From Rhytidiadelphus loreus (Eukaryota > Streptophyta > Bryopsida > Hypnales > Hylocomiaceae): DNA of 64,000 nt. Shown here in pieces: positions 34,843 to 48,300 of the stretch. Every line of letters begins with the position of its first letter. Within the stretch, counting starts at the first letter, position 1. A program made the position numbers and the translations under genes. The stretch is from assembly GCA_947034895.1 (NCBI GenBank), contig OX344761.1, positions 81,671,839 to 81,735,838 of the forward strand, read 5' to 3'. The notes below the pieces were generated by a model. The model was not told the DNA's origin, ran no database searches, and saw only the letters and a list, made by a program, of their open reading frames with translations.

Positions 34843-37332
34843 AGCTATAAAATTAATTCCTGCAGAGTCCCACGATATTTTGAATCGGGTCGGCTACCGA
34901 CTCTAGCTCTGGATTTCGAATTCTCTGGCCGGTGGTAAACATAAGTGTACACGATTACTACTTGCATACAAGGTATGCAAGTGCAAATCTGTCAGCATTG
35001 TCGAACCACTGCAAATATTATCGTACGTACCATGAGTCAACCAGTGTATGCAATTGCTAGCTGCAAATCCCAAGCAAAAGCATCAATTTAATCATGATTG
35101 AGCATTATTTGCTGAAAAGCTGTCCCGGAACTGTAAGTATAGTTTGCAAAACAATTGCAATTCAACGTTAGAAGATCATTGCATTGTAATGATCTTAAGT
35201 AAACGATTGCAATTGGAATTAAAAATGGCTCTTCGGCTCTTCGGCTCTTCGGTTTCTATTCCAGAGTGAATCTGCAATTCAATACAAAGCCAACAACTGA
35301 GCTAGGCCGATCGAAACCTGGCGAGCCAAAGAGTAGTGACAGAACAGAGACAGAAAGACCTGCCAACAAGGACTAAGCTTATGTACACTGAATTACAGTC
35401 CTAATACTACTGCGTGTGATCGACACACGAATACACCAAAGTCACATCATTTTGAATTAGTGCAGGTTCAAATATTGCTGTATTGTTCCAATTTCCACCA
35501 AAAAACAACAACATATGTGGTGACTCTTAATTTCTGGGTGATGTTAATTTCCCCCCAGGCCTCACTAATTGGACAAATCAGTATGCCGTACGTGGATGGT
35601 GCTCAAGGTCGAGAATTCATTGTATTTTCTGAATGTGCAAGTGTCGATCTTCACGTCGATTTCGTTGTAATGGGGACCGAGGTATTTGGACGTCAAGACT
35701 TGACACAAATGTTCAAAGATCCTTTTATAAATTGCAGCTCATGCAACTATGCAAGGCCCTCCTTCCGCTCTACTTTGTCAAACACTCTCTTGGCTTCTAT
35801 CCCGATTTGATTCCAGTCATTTCCACCCATCCAACGCATGATCTGTCAACTCAAAGTCAATGTTCTACAGTCTCAAGAAAATGTTATTTTTTTTCACACC
35901 ACTGTAGAACAATTTTTGTGACTCTATATATCAGTCCATGAGGAGAGTGCAGCCCACGAACTGATGAAGAAATTTTGTCTCGACGTCTCGATACAGTGCA
36001 CCAAGGTGATGGTTATGGATATAATTTCAGAAAGCGTTTCATTGCAGAAAGGACTTCAGTTACAAGTGAGCGGCCAAAAGTCAATGAATTTTTTTGATTG
36101 TTTTCTGATTGAAAAGGGATGGTGGCGATCCATTGAAAAAAACAGAGCACGAAGTTCGTTGATGCAGCTGTCAACGCCCAGGAAGCTTTGTCAACTGGGA
36201 GCAATTTGCTCTTGGTTGACTTGATTATTTAAAGCGCGTCATTGAAAATACCGACAACTACGTTGTCGGTATTCACTGAATCACTGTAGTAGTGCTTGCT
36301 TGCACATGCAAAGGTGCCAGTTTTTGTTGACCCTGGACAATTTGAACACATTAAACACAGCTAGGAGATCATTTGTACCCGAACTTCAATTCCATAGCAC
36401 CAAAATTGTGATATTCAAGTGCACAAAGCTCTCAGAAGGAGAAACAAATAAAGTGTGTCCCTGGAGACAAGATTCAATTTGTGCCAAGAAAAAATAAAAA
36501 TGAAATGCCAATGTAAGGCAAGGCAAGCGGTTACACATCGCTCCAACTTGGGTTGTTGCAACCAAGAAAAATGAAGAATTCTAATCCTAGTTAGTGTTTG
36601 GAAGAATGCCTATTTTCTTGTGAAGTTATGCCATTTTAACGAATGTGATGACGATACAATAATGTCTTCCAGAACCTCAGTTTCCCCGTTTGACGTAACG
36701 TTATAAAGTAATAAATCTTCTATCAATTAATGTTGTTGGCACTACGAAATCTTTTTGCTTCCATACATCTATTGTTGAAGTGAAGGACTCAGTGATTCGT
36801 AAAAGTGTCACCATGGGTACTGATTTGAATCGAGGAGAAGCTCCTTACTCATGGGGAAACTAAGGGAGTACTGTTGTTTATTATTAGAATCCATCGACGT
36901 CTGTTAACACCATTTCGGTCACTCTTTGTTTTCCAGACCTTCTTAGTGATAATATGACTTCAATCTTCCTTCTTCAGTTGCTAATTATACAACTCACAGC
37001 TCTTAAGAAGCTCTCATAGTTAGGTTTGAACTTCTGCAGGTTCTCAAAATGCAATCCTGCAAAAGTTCATCAGAAGGCAAACGGTATAGCCATCAGATGT
37101 AAAAAGAATCTACATAATTTTTAACATGGTTAAGTTTACGATCTTTGATTCACGGAAATGGCAGTCACTTCCATAGTGAATCAACGGTGTTAATTTGAAG
37201 ACAATTTTAATTTATCACATGAAGTTAACAATTGACAGTCTCTTATTGAAGTCGCGCACCTTCTTGTTTAACGAACTACCCAGCAGCAACAACAACATTG
37301 ATCATTGATCTTCTGAAGCCACAACACACCCG
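34843..37332. other. Intergenic DNA with small repeats, no supported gene
   Basis: Holds three tandem CTCTTCGG units (about 35228-35253), a segment shared with serine racemase intron 2 (35420-35590), and a small perfect hairpin AATACCGACAAC/GTTGTCGGTATT (36247-36273). Open frames at 35460-35941 have no recognised family and lack a convincing start. Confidence 0.4.
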
Positions 37333-37516
37333 TCACCATTCATGAATTACTTCAGAAAGTTGATCTTTGGACTTGGCATTGCGTTTTGAAGCATTACATT
37401 CTACAACTCCGGAGCTGTTAATTCTTCTGCACAATTCGATTTCATCTTGCCATTTGAACATCACATCCAAAGGTTCCTTTTGAGGAAGTAGAATTGAAGT
37501 TGCAAGCATCGCGGAG
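37333..37516 (-). CDS. Candidate last exon of the giant kinase gene
   Basis: After a good acceptor (TTTTTGTCACTTCTTTAG) an open stretch of 61 codons, phase 2, runs to a TGA at 37333. Its translation (KEPLDVMFKWQDEIELCRR, then SKDQLSEVIHEW at the end) looks protein-like. It could follow exon 10 if that exon is spliced at CGAG|GTTTTG (39119), which is also phase 2. No similarity confirms it, and it may belong to another transcript or be chance. Confidence 0.3.
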
Positions 37517-37860
37517 CTAAAGAAGTGACAAAAAGGATGATGAACACACAAGCATGATCATATGGTCATGGATTTTTTTTGCAACTTAGGAAATGTAATT
37601 GAAGTCATGAGCCTTGATGGTCACCCTTGTAATGTAGAACAATTGTAGATGGGGATGCAATTGGGTTGAGGGTCCATAACGGGTTCATGTTTGTTTGTTT
37701 TTTCGCAAAAAAAACTCTTAATTTGTCAATGATTTTCCTATTCAAATACTCCAAGTAAAATTGTAACTTCTCACCATGAACAAGTCCGCAACTCCACAAG
37801 CATGTGGAATGTTAAGACTATTTTACCAGTATACCAAGAAAAGAAGAAGAATTGTTATAA

Positions 37861-39048
37861 GGTAGGAGGTCCATAAAGTGCATATTTAAGAGCTGATTTG
37901 CAATTTGGAGAGGTTTTACTTCTTGAAATATTTTTCAAGTAAATTTTCCTTGAAAGTCAAATGAAATTGGCATCTAACCCAAGTCATTTCATATTTTTTG
38001 GACCTTTGTGGAAAAAGTTATGAATTTTTGAAGTTGATTATTACTCTTTGCTTAGGGCACCTACTCATTTCTTTTGACACCATCCCACTACTTCTGGCAT
38101 TTTGCCACTATCGTACATGACATCAATTCCTTTAAAGACAAATACCAATCTCTCATCTCATTCAATAACATAGATGAATAGCCAATTCATGTGGTCTTCA
38201 AATCAATATAGAAGGCCCAAGAATATTGGCTCCAAGTAGAGAGAATTATCCATGTTGCAAACCAAGGAGGTTTGGCCACCTAATGACATTCTTTCCTAAG
38301 TACTTGTCTCTCAATCTCTTCAAATTAAAGGGAGAAGAGAATTCTAGTGAACAATGTTGTGTTAGTATAGTTCTACATTCCTCCAACAACAACACACACA
38401 CACACTAGCACCACCATTGTCTCAATTGCTTCTTTCCATCATATCCTAGCCCCTTGAATCCACACCTTGATATATTGGTAGATGGGGTCTGACATCTCTT
38501 GTCAACATCTGCATTGTGCAACATCAATTTTGTAAAATTTAAATAAACTCACAACTTTTGGACTTTTCAAGTGGAAGGTGCTCTTAAATGTAAATTTACT
38601 CCAATAAGTTTGAACTCTTAGAGACTTTTTGCACAATATAGTGATTGTCAACAAGTAGTTTGGTGTTCTAATTTGCACCAATATAATGAATTTTTTTTTT
38701 CAAACTTTGAATTCAATATATAAGGTAACTTAAACCTCATTGCGACCGCTTTCTAAAATCAACCACTTTCTCAAATCAACCACTCTAGATTCTTGCCTAA
38801 AATGTACTCCCATGTACTATTCATGAGAGTCTATGATCTATTTTAGAAACATCTATTTTCAACACTTTGAAAATTATTTTGTAATTCATTCATAAAACAT
38901 TTGTCCAACAAATGCGTTCTAAGAGACACTATATTGAATCCCCTTTTCACTACCAACAAGACCCCACAAATTGAAAATTTTCAATATAATAATGAGAAGT
39001 AATCATGTAGAATTGCTTATTTGTGCAATTTTAGGTGTAGTTTCCTTA
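37861..39048 (+). repeat. Dispersed repeat split by a block resembling kinase exon 10
   Basis: The left part (37861-38050: GTAGGAGGTCCATAAAG, GGCATCTAACCCAAGTC) and right part (about 38755-39048: CTAAAATGTACTCCCATG, ACCAACAAGACCCC, GCAATTTTAGGTGTAGTT) match the contiguous copy at 19.1-19.7 kb. The 700 bp between them is foreign to that copy and includes a decayed relative of exon 10 (38370-38520). The right end stops next to the GGGGTAAGG donor-like sequence at the edge of exon 10. Confidence 0.55.
38370..38520 (-). pseudogene. Decayed duplicate of kinase exon 10 sequence
   Basis: Parallels 39070-39220 base for base over several stretches: ACATTCCTCCAACAACA, an AC-expanded tract, CACCACC, CCCTTGAAT, then TGACATCTCTTGT followed by GCATGCA/TCTGCA. 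An AC microsatellite and stops have destroyed any reading frame. It lies inside the split dispersed repeat. Confidence 0.5.
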
Positions 39049-39057
39049 CCCCGATTG

Positions 39058-39357
39058 TCATCTCGTGAGCTTGACATTCCTCCAACAACACGCGCAAGAA
39101 CACCACCGCCACCAAAACCTCGACCGCCTCTTGACGCCATATAATCCCGGACCCTTGAATGTGCATCGCTTTGAAACATGGACCGAGGGAGTTTGACATC
39201 TCTTGTAGGCATGCAAGGGGCGAGCATTTACAGGCAGCTGATTTTGAGGCGGCGGTGGTGGCTCCTCCTCTTCTTCTGAATATGTCCCCGGTGAGGCGAA
39301 CTCATCAAATATGTCCGGTGTTGTAGACTCGTCATGAAGCGGTGGTGGCAGCTGCAG
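39058..39357 (-). CDS. Kinase gene exon 10, acidic/proline tail, 3' end uncertain
   Basis: Acceptors CATAG (exon from 39357) and CTGCAG (from 39351) are both phase 0, as required by exon 9. The frame reads LPPPLHDESTTPDIFDEF, then a run of Glu and Pro, then QNQLPVNARPLHAYKR. Beyond about 39200 the same frame gives Trp/Cys-rich sequence to a TGA (39058-39060). A +1 neighbouring frame there reads more like a tail (YMASRGGRGFGGGGVLARVV). Either the exon is spliced at CGAG|GTTTTG (39119), or a frameshift or assembly indel is present. Confidence 0.5.
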   Translation of the reverse strand: MQLPPPLHDESTTPDIFDEFASPGTYSEEEEEPPPPPQNQLPVNARPLHAYKRCQTPSVHVSKRCTFKGPGLYGVKRRSRFWWRWCSCACCWRNVKLTR

Positions 39358-42300
39358 CTATGGAAGGTGAGTGCACACACAATTGACACTAATAGCAACT
39401 GAGCATGATATATGCTTTCTACTATAAAACATAAATTACTTTTATTAGATCTTATCAACAAGTGAAAGAGAGAGGATTCCAACACACTTTAGTATACGTT
39501 ATTTGGACATTGTATGAACTAGCCTTAGGGTTATGAAAATCAAAGTTTCAAAGTTGATTGTCTATTGAATCTTATCTTGGACACTAAACTCTCGGCATGT
39601 TCCAATTATTTTCATCTTCAGTTGTGTCATCAATATTGAGGTTTTGGTGATGCTTTTAGGTCCAAATGTTGGTGTCACATTTTTAGATGATCGTGATGAG
39701 TATAGTGTACACATACCTTAATAGCAACTAAGCATGCTTTTTGTTATAAAACATCATGAAAGATTTTTATTGGATCTTATGGGCAAATGAAGGAGGATTT
39801 CAATGCACTTTATAAGCACCCATTATTTGGACACGATGTGAATTGGTTAATGAAATATGTGCATTTGTATGTGAGTGTACTAAAAATCAACACTCAATTC
39901 TGTTTGCTTCTTGTATTCTAATTATTGTGTGCATCTTGTTTCATGAACATTTAAAGTTTGATTGTCACTTTGAGGTCTAAATGCAAGTGTCGTCCGATGA
40001 TTGTGGATGCACATACCTTAGTGTCACTGGAACTTTGAATTCTCAGTGTTGCTTGCAGCTGCTCCAAGCGGAGTACAAGGTCATGCAACGAGGGTCGAGC
40101 AGTCGGATCTCGGACAAGAATGAAACGCAAGAAGTTGATTATGGTGGTGTTGTTATCGAGCTTCGCGGCTTTCTCATCTGTTATCAGTTCCTACAAGCCA
40201 AGATTGAAGTCCAAATCGGTCGTTGGTTCTCGATGAGTCTTATTGTTGGTTTATATTTGGTTTAATAAAACATTGAGGAGTGATGACAAGACTTTTTTAA
40301 CCTTCTTTTATTGGTTCTAAACCAAAGGAGAGCGCAAATTTTGCATTGACCCTAAACCTTGAAGAAATTTAAGGTATTATTTTACATCAAAAAGTGCTAC
40401 TAAGATAGAGTCTTTTGTAGTCTAGCTACTTGTTTATATAGCAATATCATTGATAAAAAAAAATTGGAGGGTTGTCCTTAACTTTGTAACACTGCACAAG
40501 CCAAAAAATGATTCATAGATGACTTTTCAGATCATTGTAGAAATGAAGAATGCACCAAAAATTATATCATTTTTGGCAATGAAAGTATCTTGGTAACAGG
40601 TCTTGTCTTTTCAAGGTTAAGGTATTGTATGTCTAAACAAATACAAAAAAAGAATCTTGAATATGAATGGTAAGAAAGCCTTGCATACTTATGTGGTAAG
40701 AATACCACTAGCTACATAACTTAATGGTCACACAAATAAGACCACTCATTTCACTTAACTTTGCCTATTTTTATTTTATAATGTCTGTCCATCCTGTTTA
40801 TTGGATTTCAAATAGCCATGTCTTAAGTCTTGATTATTTTTGAAGTATGAATTAGGCATAATTAAAGTAAACCAACCTATGATATACAAAAGACCTATCT
40901 CACACATATAGGAAATGACCCATTAAAGTTTTGCATCAACTTGAAAATTAAAAAAAATATCAATAAATGAGATTTGGATTACATTAGGTTGGAGTTAGTG
41001 GCCACAATCAATGTCATTCTTGGATGATGGTGATGGAGTGATTAGTAATTGTGAGTAGGAACTTCCACCTCTCAAGTGTAAATTCATCACACAAAGTGAA
41101 TTTTTTAGGCCTTCATATTGTGGCCTTGTTAAGAACTATTGTCACTACTTTAGGTGAGTAGGATGATCATTATGGATACACTTTTCGTTGACTTTGGGGG
41201 TAGTCTAGACCAACTTGACTCTTTGGGACCAACTAGATAGCACACTTCAAAAATTCATAACAAATCTAGACTTTTTCAAATAGATAAAATTTCAATTGCT
41301 CTTTCCATTTCTCACATTTGTCTTTAGAGTGAAATTTAAGAAAAATTCAACAATGCCGACAAGACATATGCTAGTTTACCTCGAGCATACAATATAAGTA
41401 AGTTAGTCATCTATAAGGGGGTGCGTGGTACCTCGGTGGACGAGGTCACCCGCATGAAGAAGCGAACCCAATCCTCATCATACAAAAGATACTCATCCGT
41501 CAAAAGCTCATACAACAAGCAACCCAAACCCCATACATCCCCCGCTTTGCCAACCGAGATTTCGTCCTCCACACTTGAGGTGCGAGCTTGGGTCCCAACC
41601 TCCTTATTGTCGTGGCTGCTCAACAATTTTAGCATCTCCGGACTTTTGACACACTCAGTGCCTCGATTGCGGGCAGTGCATTCTCCTCCTTCTACGAATG
41701 ACACCTGAAAAATATGTTATATTAGGTCAAGCTAAGGTAAGTCCAATTACATCTTGTTGCAACTTATTAGTCACGGCAACCAACCGTATGTACCATGAAG
41801 AAGTTTCATTAGTAGAATTCCACATTGAAAAAGTCATTCCAAATGATGGTTTTGTGTTAAATCTAGCTTGAAATTGACACAATTGTGTCAAAAATAATGT
41901 AGATTTAACAAAAGTGTGTTTAAAATAAAGTTAAAACTAACACAATTGCATTTTTTTAAATAACACAAACTTAATACAAAATCATCATCTAGAATGTTTT
42001 TTTCGGTGTAAATTTCTACTAGTGCATATACTTATTAAGGAAAAAAAGGAAAAAGAAGACATCTGAAAGTCAACTTTAATTTGATAATAAAAATGTTTAT
42101 AACATCTCAATAGGCAGCAAATTCTTCATTAGATTCATTAACATTAGAGAAAATTTGGACCCTATGGAGGGCTTTTTGACTTTTGCCAATGTACAAATGC
42201 AATGAAATAAAAAAATTTAAAAATTTAAAACAAATAAACAAATAAAAATATATGCTTCTAATCGCCAATCCGACGGGGCACACAAACTGATATAAACTTG

Positions 42301-45300
42301 ACAAGATTTTATGTGATAAGATTTGGATTGATTTTTTCTCCATTTGCATACAACCAAACGGACCTTTTGAGTGTGGAATTTCTCAAATTTTCCACACTGA
42401 AACAAACCTTTTGAGTGTGGAATCTCTCAAATTTTCTCAAGTTAAAGTTCAACAATTTTTTTATTATTCTAATAAATATGTGTAAAGCCTATATAAAGAT
42501 ATTATAAAATTAATGTTGCAAATTTTTTGTTATCTATTGTCAAAAGTTGCAAAAGTATTTTGACGGATTAGTGTAAATGGTAGTAAGAATACATTAACAT
42601 TCTAATTATAACCTTTTATTCTACTTTCAACATTGAGTTAACATGACAATTATCCCCTCAGTACCCCCAAAGTCCATACTCAACATGATGAACAAAGTGC
42701 TTTTAAGTTTCTCAATTTTATTGCACTTTTTAAAGTATGACCTTTAAAAAGATGTTATCATAGGAAGATTAGGCATAGAATAACTTTTGAAGTAGGAGAA
42801 GAAAAAAATTGGAAAAATCATTTAAAAAATAAAACAAAATTTGAATAGTTATAAAAGTTCTATAAAGATGTTTTATTTACTAAAAGAATGACCAAAATCA
42901 TTTTTTTCATGTTCAAAATGCATATTGATAGAAATTCCCTTTGCATACTTCTATACAATATAGAATTCACTATTTTATAATTCTTGTATACATTAGGTGT
43001 TGGTTTAATTAGAAGACCATTCCTTCAAAATTTTAGCTCCAAATTGTCTTGAATAGGTAATCAATAATACTAAAATTGCAAGTGTGTCATATTTTTGAAA
43101 ATCAATATTCCCCACCAATTTAATGTTTGAAATTGATGATGTTTGTAATATAACTTTAAAATGTTCATATCTAACTATTCAATCAATTTCAACTACATTT
43201 GACCATTATTCTTGTAGTTGTACAAGGAAAACAATCCAATAGATAAGGTGTACCAAATAATATTACAAGTCTTTCTTGCAATCACCCTTCAAGGTAATGT
43301 TGGGTCCAAAAAACTTCTCAATTTTCCAAAGTAATTCTTGAATACTTATTAAGCAAACTTTTTCTTATCAATTTGAGAAAAAAATGATTTGAGGAAAATG
43401 ATATATTTTTGCAAAGGCATTTATGAGACAAAATGAGCAAAAATTTGAAAAAGATTTATCCTTCTAAGAGTTAAATGAACCTAATCCTGTTTAGCTCAAC
43501 TTTGACAATATATAATAAGAATTTTTTTTATAATTAATGATTCATAGGAGCTACATTTCCAATTTAAATGTCATTGTTTGGTTATAAAATAAGTAAGAAA
43601 ATACATAATGTTGTCCAAAATTAATATCCAAGAATTTAAGGTTTTTAAACTACCTTAATTATTATTAGGACTTATTGACAATTGAAAGGAAATTTTAGAT
43701 TATCTTAGTATGAGTGCATTCTCAATAAAATGAGCCAAGAGTGTTTGTAATGTCATTAATAAGGATGTTTTTTGAGTCCTCGAGCAAAATAATCTTCACG
43801 TCATAGAGATTGAGGTAATTAAATCTTCATATTTAGTAAACTCTTGTACTTGTAACTTCCAAAGGATCTAGGGTGACCATTCAATGTATGCAAGAAATCT
43901 TTGGTAGTTGCGTACAAAGTTAATTTTGGTTGGATGTTCACAAAATTTGACAAAAGGAGAACATGCACCTCTTTGATGGAAATACAATTTTTTTTTCAAT
44001 TAGGTGTCTAGATCAAAAGTTATTTTATCCTAAACTTTTGGAAGCACTTTAGGAAACTTCGGGTAGCATCTGCAAAATTCTTCTTCTACTTTTGAGATTT
44101 GGCAAGTATGTAACTAATATAATATAGGATGCAATTGTCAAAAACAATAACCATGTGTAGTTCAAAATGTCACTCTAGGAATTAAAGTTTGCTAACCCTA
44201 TCAAGCAAGTCTAGAACAAAATTTTCTCTTCCAAATTCAACCATTATAATCTTGTAGTCTGTGTAGTTTTTGAAATAATTCTACTCATTCCTTTAGTAGT
44301 CTAATACAAATTTATACAGTTGAATGTTAAATATATTTTTTTCATTTTTTTTCATTTTTCTAAAAAGTAACAATTTTGTACAATTTCTACCCAAAATGTA
44401 CCTCAATCTTTTAGGAGTTAAGCACTGGTACATTTGTGTTTTTGTTCGTTTTCAATACAAAGAATCACTAAAATTTGTTGAAATTTTGGTATATGATAGA
44501 TTGTCATATAATATATACAATAATTGATTTAAGTTGTGTTATCAATTCAATTGATAACATCATTGATAAAGAAGGCATGATAATTTAAAAATTAAGAAGA
44601 GGTTACACTTAGACAAATTCTTTATTATATTAATGTCAATGCACTTGAATGTAGTTATAAATTTTTTTGGTGTAAATACAGTATGATTTTGCAAAAAGTT
44701 GATTAATAATGTATCCATAATCAACTTTAAGTTTTCATTTTCAAAGATTGTACATTTTAGGTAAAAAATCCTAAGTGAATTGGTTTTAATTAGACAACTA
44801 AAATTAAGTGAATTTATTACCTTATACATTTTGCAACTTTCAATGCCAAAGAAGAGCTAGTTCATAAGGAATATTGACACTTTGCTTGGTTGTATACTTG
44901 CCACTCGATCACTCAAGAGTCTTTCGTTTGACCCTCTCTTTAAGTGACATTAGAGTATATATTCTACACTTGCCATTTTATCATTGCCTACATACATAAT
45001 ATCTCACATTTATACTATTTGACATTTTGACCTTTAATATGATTGTCTTTTAATCATATCAACATGATTAGAATATATTGAAGAATTGAAAGACAAACCT
45101 TGCTTTGACCAAAGTCTGTAATAGAAACACGAAATGGAATTACACACGTCCTATTTGATAGAAGCCATTTGGGTTGCCAAAAGTCTTCCTCAGACATTGT
45201 AGATATCACTGGTTCTAACAAAATATTATCACATTTCAAGTCATAGTGTACAACATTTTGTGCCTCCAAAGCCTTCACCTGTAATAGGTTTAAAGTTTAA

Positions 45301-48300
45301 GGTTTAGGATTTTGAAACCAAGTTAAACTTAACTGCAAGTTATTTTTAAATTTAAGAAAAATTGATAGATGCTTAAGAGACCAACAATTGCAAAAATATA
45401 TCATACAATTATCACTAGCTCTTAAATGTCCACATGACGTCCATATGAATTCCATTGAAAAAACTATTTAGGATATGAAGTCTAATGGATATTTTTGTTC
45501 AAAAAGACAATCTAACAAAATAATTGATATAACATGTCTATTTACAATAATCAATGCCATAACAAAATACTAATATTAATAAGTAATAAGAAAATAAATT
45601 TGATAGATTTATAATATTAAAAAAATTCATTATTAGATATTTTGAGCATTGAAATTAAAATAACAAATTCCAACCAATCTCAAAGTTTTTTGAAAAAGAT
45701 CATTGGTTTAAAGATTTATCAACCAACTCTAAAACCCAAAAATGATTGGGAAAGGGTAAAGGATTGTAGTTCAAAACCAGGTGACATACTTTTAGTTGAA
45801 AGGGCAACAATACTTACTGTATAATATTTAGGAAGTCATTGATGATAAAACAAAGACTCCTAAATTTTAGATTCTCAAAGTCATTACTAAAAATAATGAT
45901 TCAAAAAAGACATACTTACAGCTTGAAGTACAGCAGCATACACTTGGAGATACAAAGGAAGTCTTTGATGAAGAGGCAATGCGGTTGTACTATGAAGTTG
46001 TGTATGGTGATGCCGCCAAGCTCGCAAACTACATTTGTAGTGCTTAAGCACCAATACAAAAGCATCGCAGTCGACACCATAATCAAGGATCTGACACACT
46101 CGCGCATCTCCTTGAAACCTCTCTAGTATTTGTACCTCTGAATATACATCAAAGAAACTGCACGGCTCATGCGGCCCTTTGGGCAATGCCACCACCTGTC
46201 CTATCCCCTCCATCCCCTTCATTGCTTAGCTTGCATCATCCAAAGCCAATATATTTAACAAACATGCTTTGGTTCAATCCGTTATGTCATTTATGTGGCA
46301 CCCATATGTTAAATCTTTGGACATTGACAAATTTTGGATGAAAAGTGTGCAATTAATGGATCTATCAATCTTGAGTTTTTCTTTACCACATTTATATTTT
46401 AATTATACAAAACTATATTATTCACTCTATATAATGATATTTTTCAAGATCACATCCCTTTTAATTTTTTAAAATCCTAGGCAATAAAAGCATATACTTT
46501 AATACTTACTTTCATCTTACATGCAAAAAGACATACATTTTAGAGACATATGTACCATATATAATTTATTATTTTTGGAATTTGCTCATGCAATATCTTT
46601 TAGGCTACTAAAGGATAATCTCCTTGATATTTCAATTCTAAATATTTTAAAATAGATTCTCCCTATTAAACCAATTCAAAAATAAAAACATTGCAAAAAA
46701 TATTTAGAATTGTCCTATTGACTATTATTGTAGATTTTAGCAACATTGGATCATTATATGTAGAATTGTGCTTGAAAATTCTACAATATACAATACTTGA
46801 CAAAAAAATACTATAGGTCTTTCTTACAATCACCTATATAATAATATTTTATTCAATTTTTTTTTCAGACTTGTGTAATAAATGATGAATTTATAAAATA
46901 ACACTAAACATCAATAATAATAAAATATGAAGACTCGATTAATCTCATGATTTGAAGTATTTTAAAGATGTGTTATGAGTACATTCTCCAAGAAATAATA
47001 TTGTATTGATTTATAAGCAAATTTGTTAATTTTGAATTATGGAATACTTTTGTATATTTGTATTTACAACTACTATCTCCAATAGTTATTAATATAATTT
47101 GAAACTTTAAAATGAAAGATTCTCTCTATAATTAATTACATACTAAATATTGATAATTCCATAGTATTTATTGCTACAATGGATTGAAAATTGAAAATTT
47201 CAATACATAGTTTTTTTTTTAAACATTTATTTTGATAGCTCATGTATGTTAGTTTTGAACTACAAAAGTTTTTTTTTAATTGACATACTTTCCATATTCT
47301 ATTTATGAAATATTATAAAATACTATTTTGAAGGATCCACACCATTCAAGTATTTTTAAACTAGCACAAGATGTGAAAAACCAAGGAAAATTTTAATGGA
47401 GATCAAAGGGCACTCCATCACACATGTAAGGATCAATCTTTAATGGCATGAGGCCAATTTTCAGTCAAAAAACACTCAAAATTGTCATTTTCAATGCAAA
47501 CAACAAAAAATTTAAGCATTTGTTATGCCGCATATCCAACCATAGGATTTGGCCTAAACTAGTATGAGAATGAAAAGAAGAAATTTCAGAAAATTTGATT
47601 GTATCAATCACGAGATATAAGTGTTTAAAGTGAAGAAAATGAGTGATCTTTTTACTCCTAGCCTTTACTTTATAATCTTAATATTAGGCAAGGAGTAAAA
47701 AAATAATTCATAATGAGTACAAATTTCACTCAGATTACTCATAAAGTAAAGAAAATGAGTGATGTTTTTACTCTTAGCTTAAAAAAAATTGTACTACAAA
47801 TTATGAATTTGAACTATTTTATATTGAAAAATTGAGTTGAGGGTTTGAGAAAAAAATTCAAAAAAATTCAATTATAATTTTTATTCTTTCAAAAAATTGT
47901 TAAATTGAAGTAGACAGAAGGAAAAGCTAAATTTGCTGATATCTCTAAGTTGAAATAATTCCAATGGTGAGATTGTTCTTGAAAGAAAACTAAACCATGT
48001 GCAATGTTTCTTTTCAAATTGTTCAAATTGAGCTCTAAAACAAATGCAATACATTCTTTTCTCAAAAATTTGCTAAGATTGCCTACAAGAAAAGAAGCTT
48101 CATAAGTTTTATATTGCTTATCCAAATATAATGAATGAAATCCTTGTACTTAAACAAAAATATAATCTATAAGACTTCTTTTTTTTTAATTATTTGAAAA
48201 AAAATTATTTAGTTTTTTTCCACCTTCACTTGTTTAGGATATATTGTGGCATGGCTTATAATTCAATTTATAACCATGAAGCTAAATTATATTTTTATAT

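Noticed and set aside
35460..35941. Overlapping frames of 116 and 102 codons
   Set aside because: Overlaps a repeated segment shared with serine racemase intron 2, lacks an ATG-supported start and has no family likeness.
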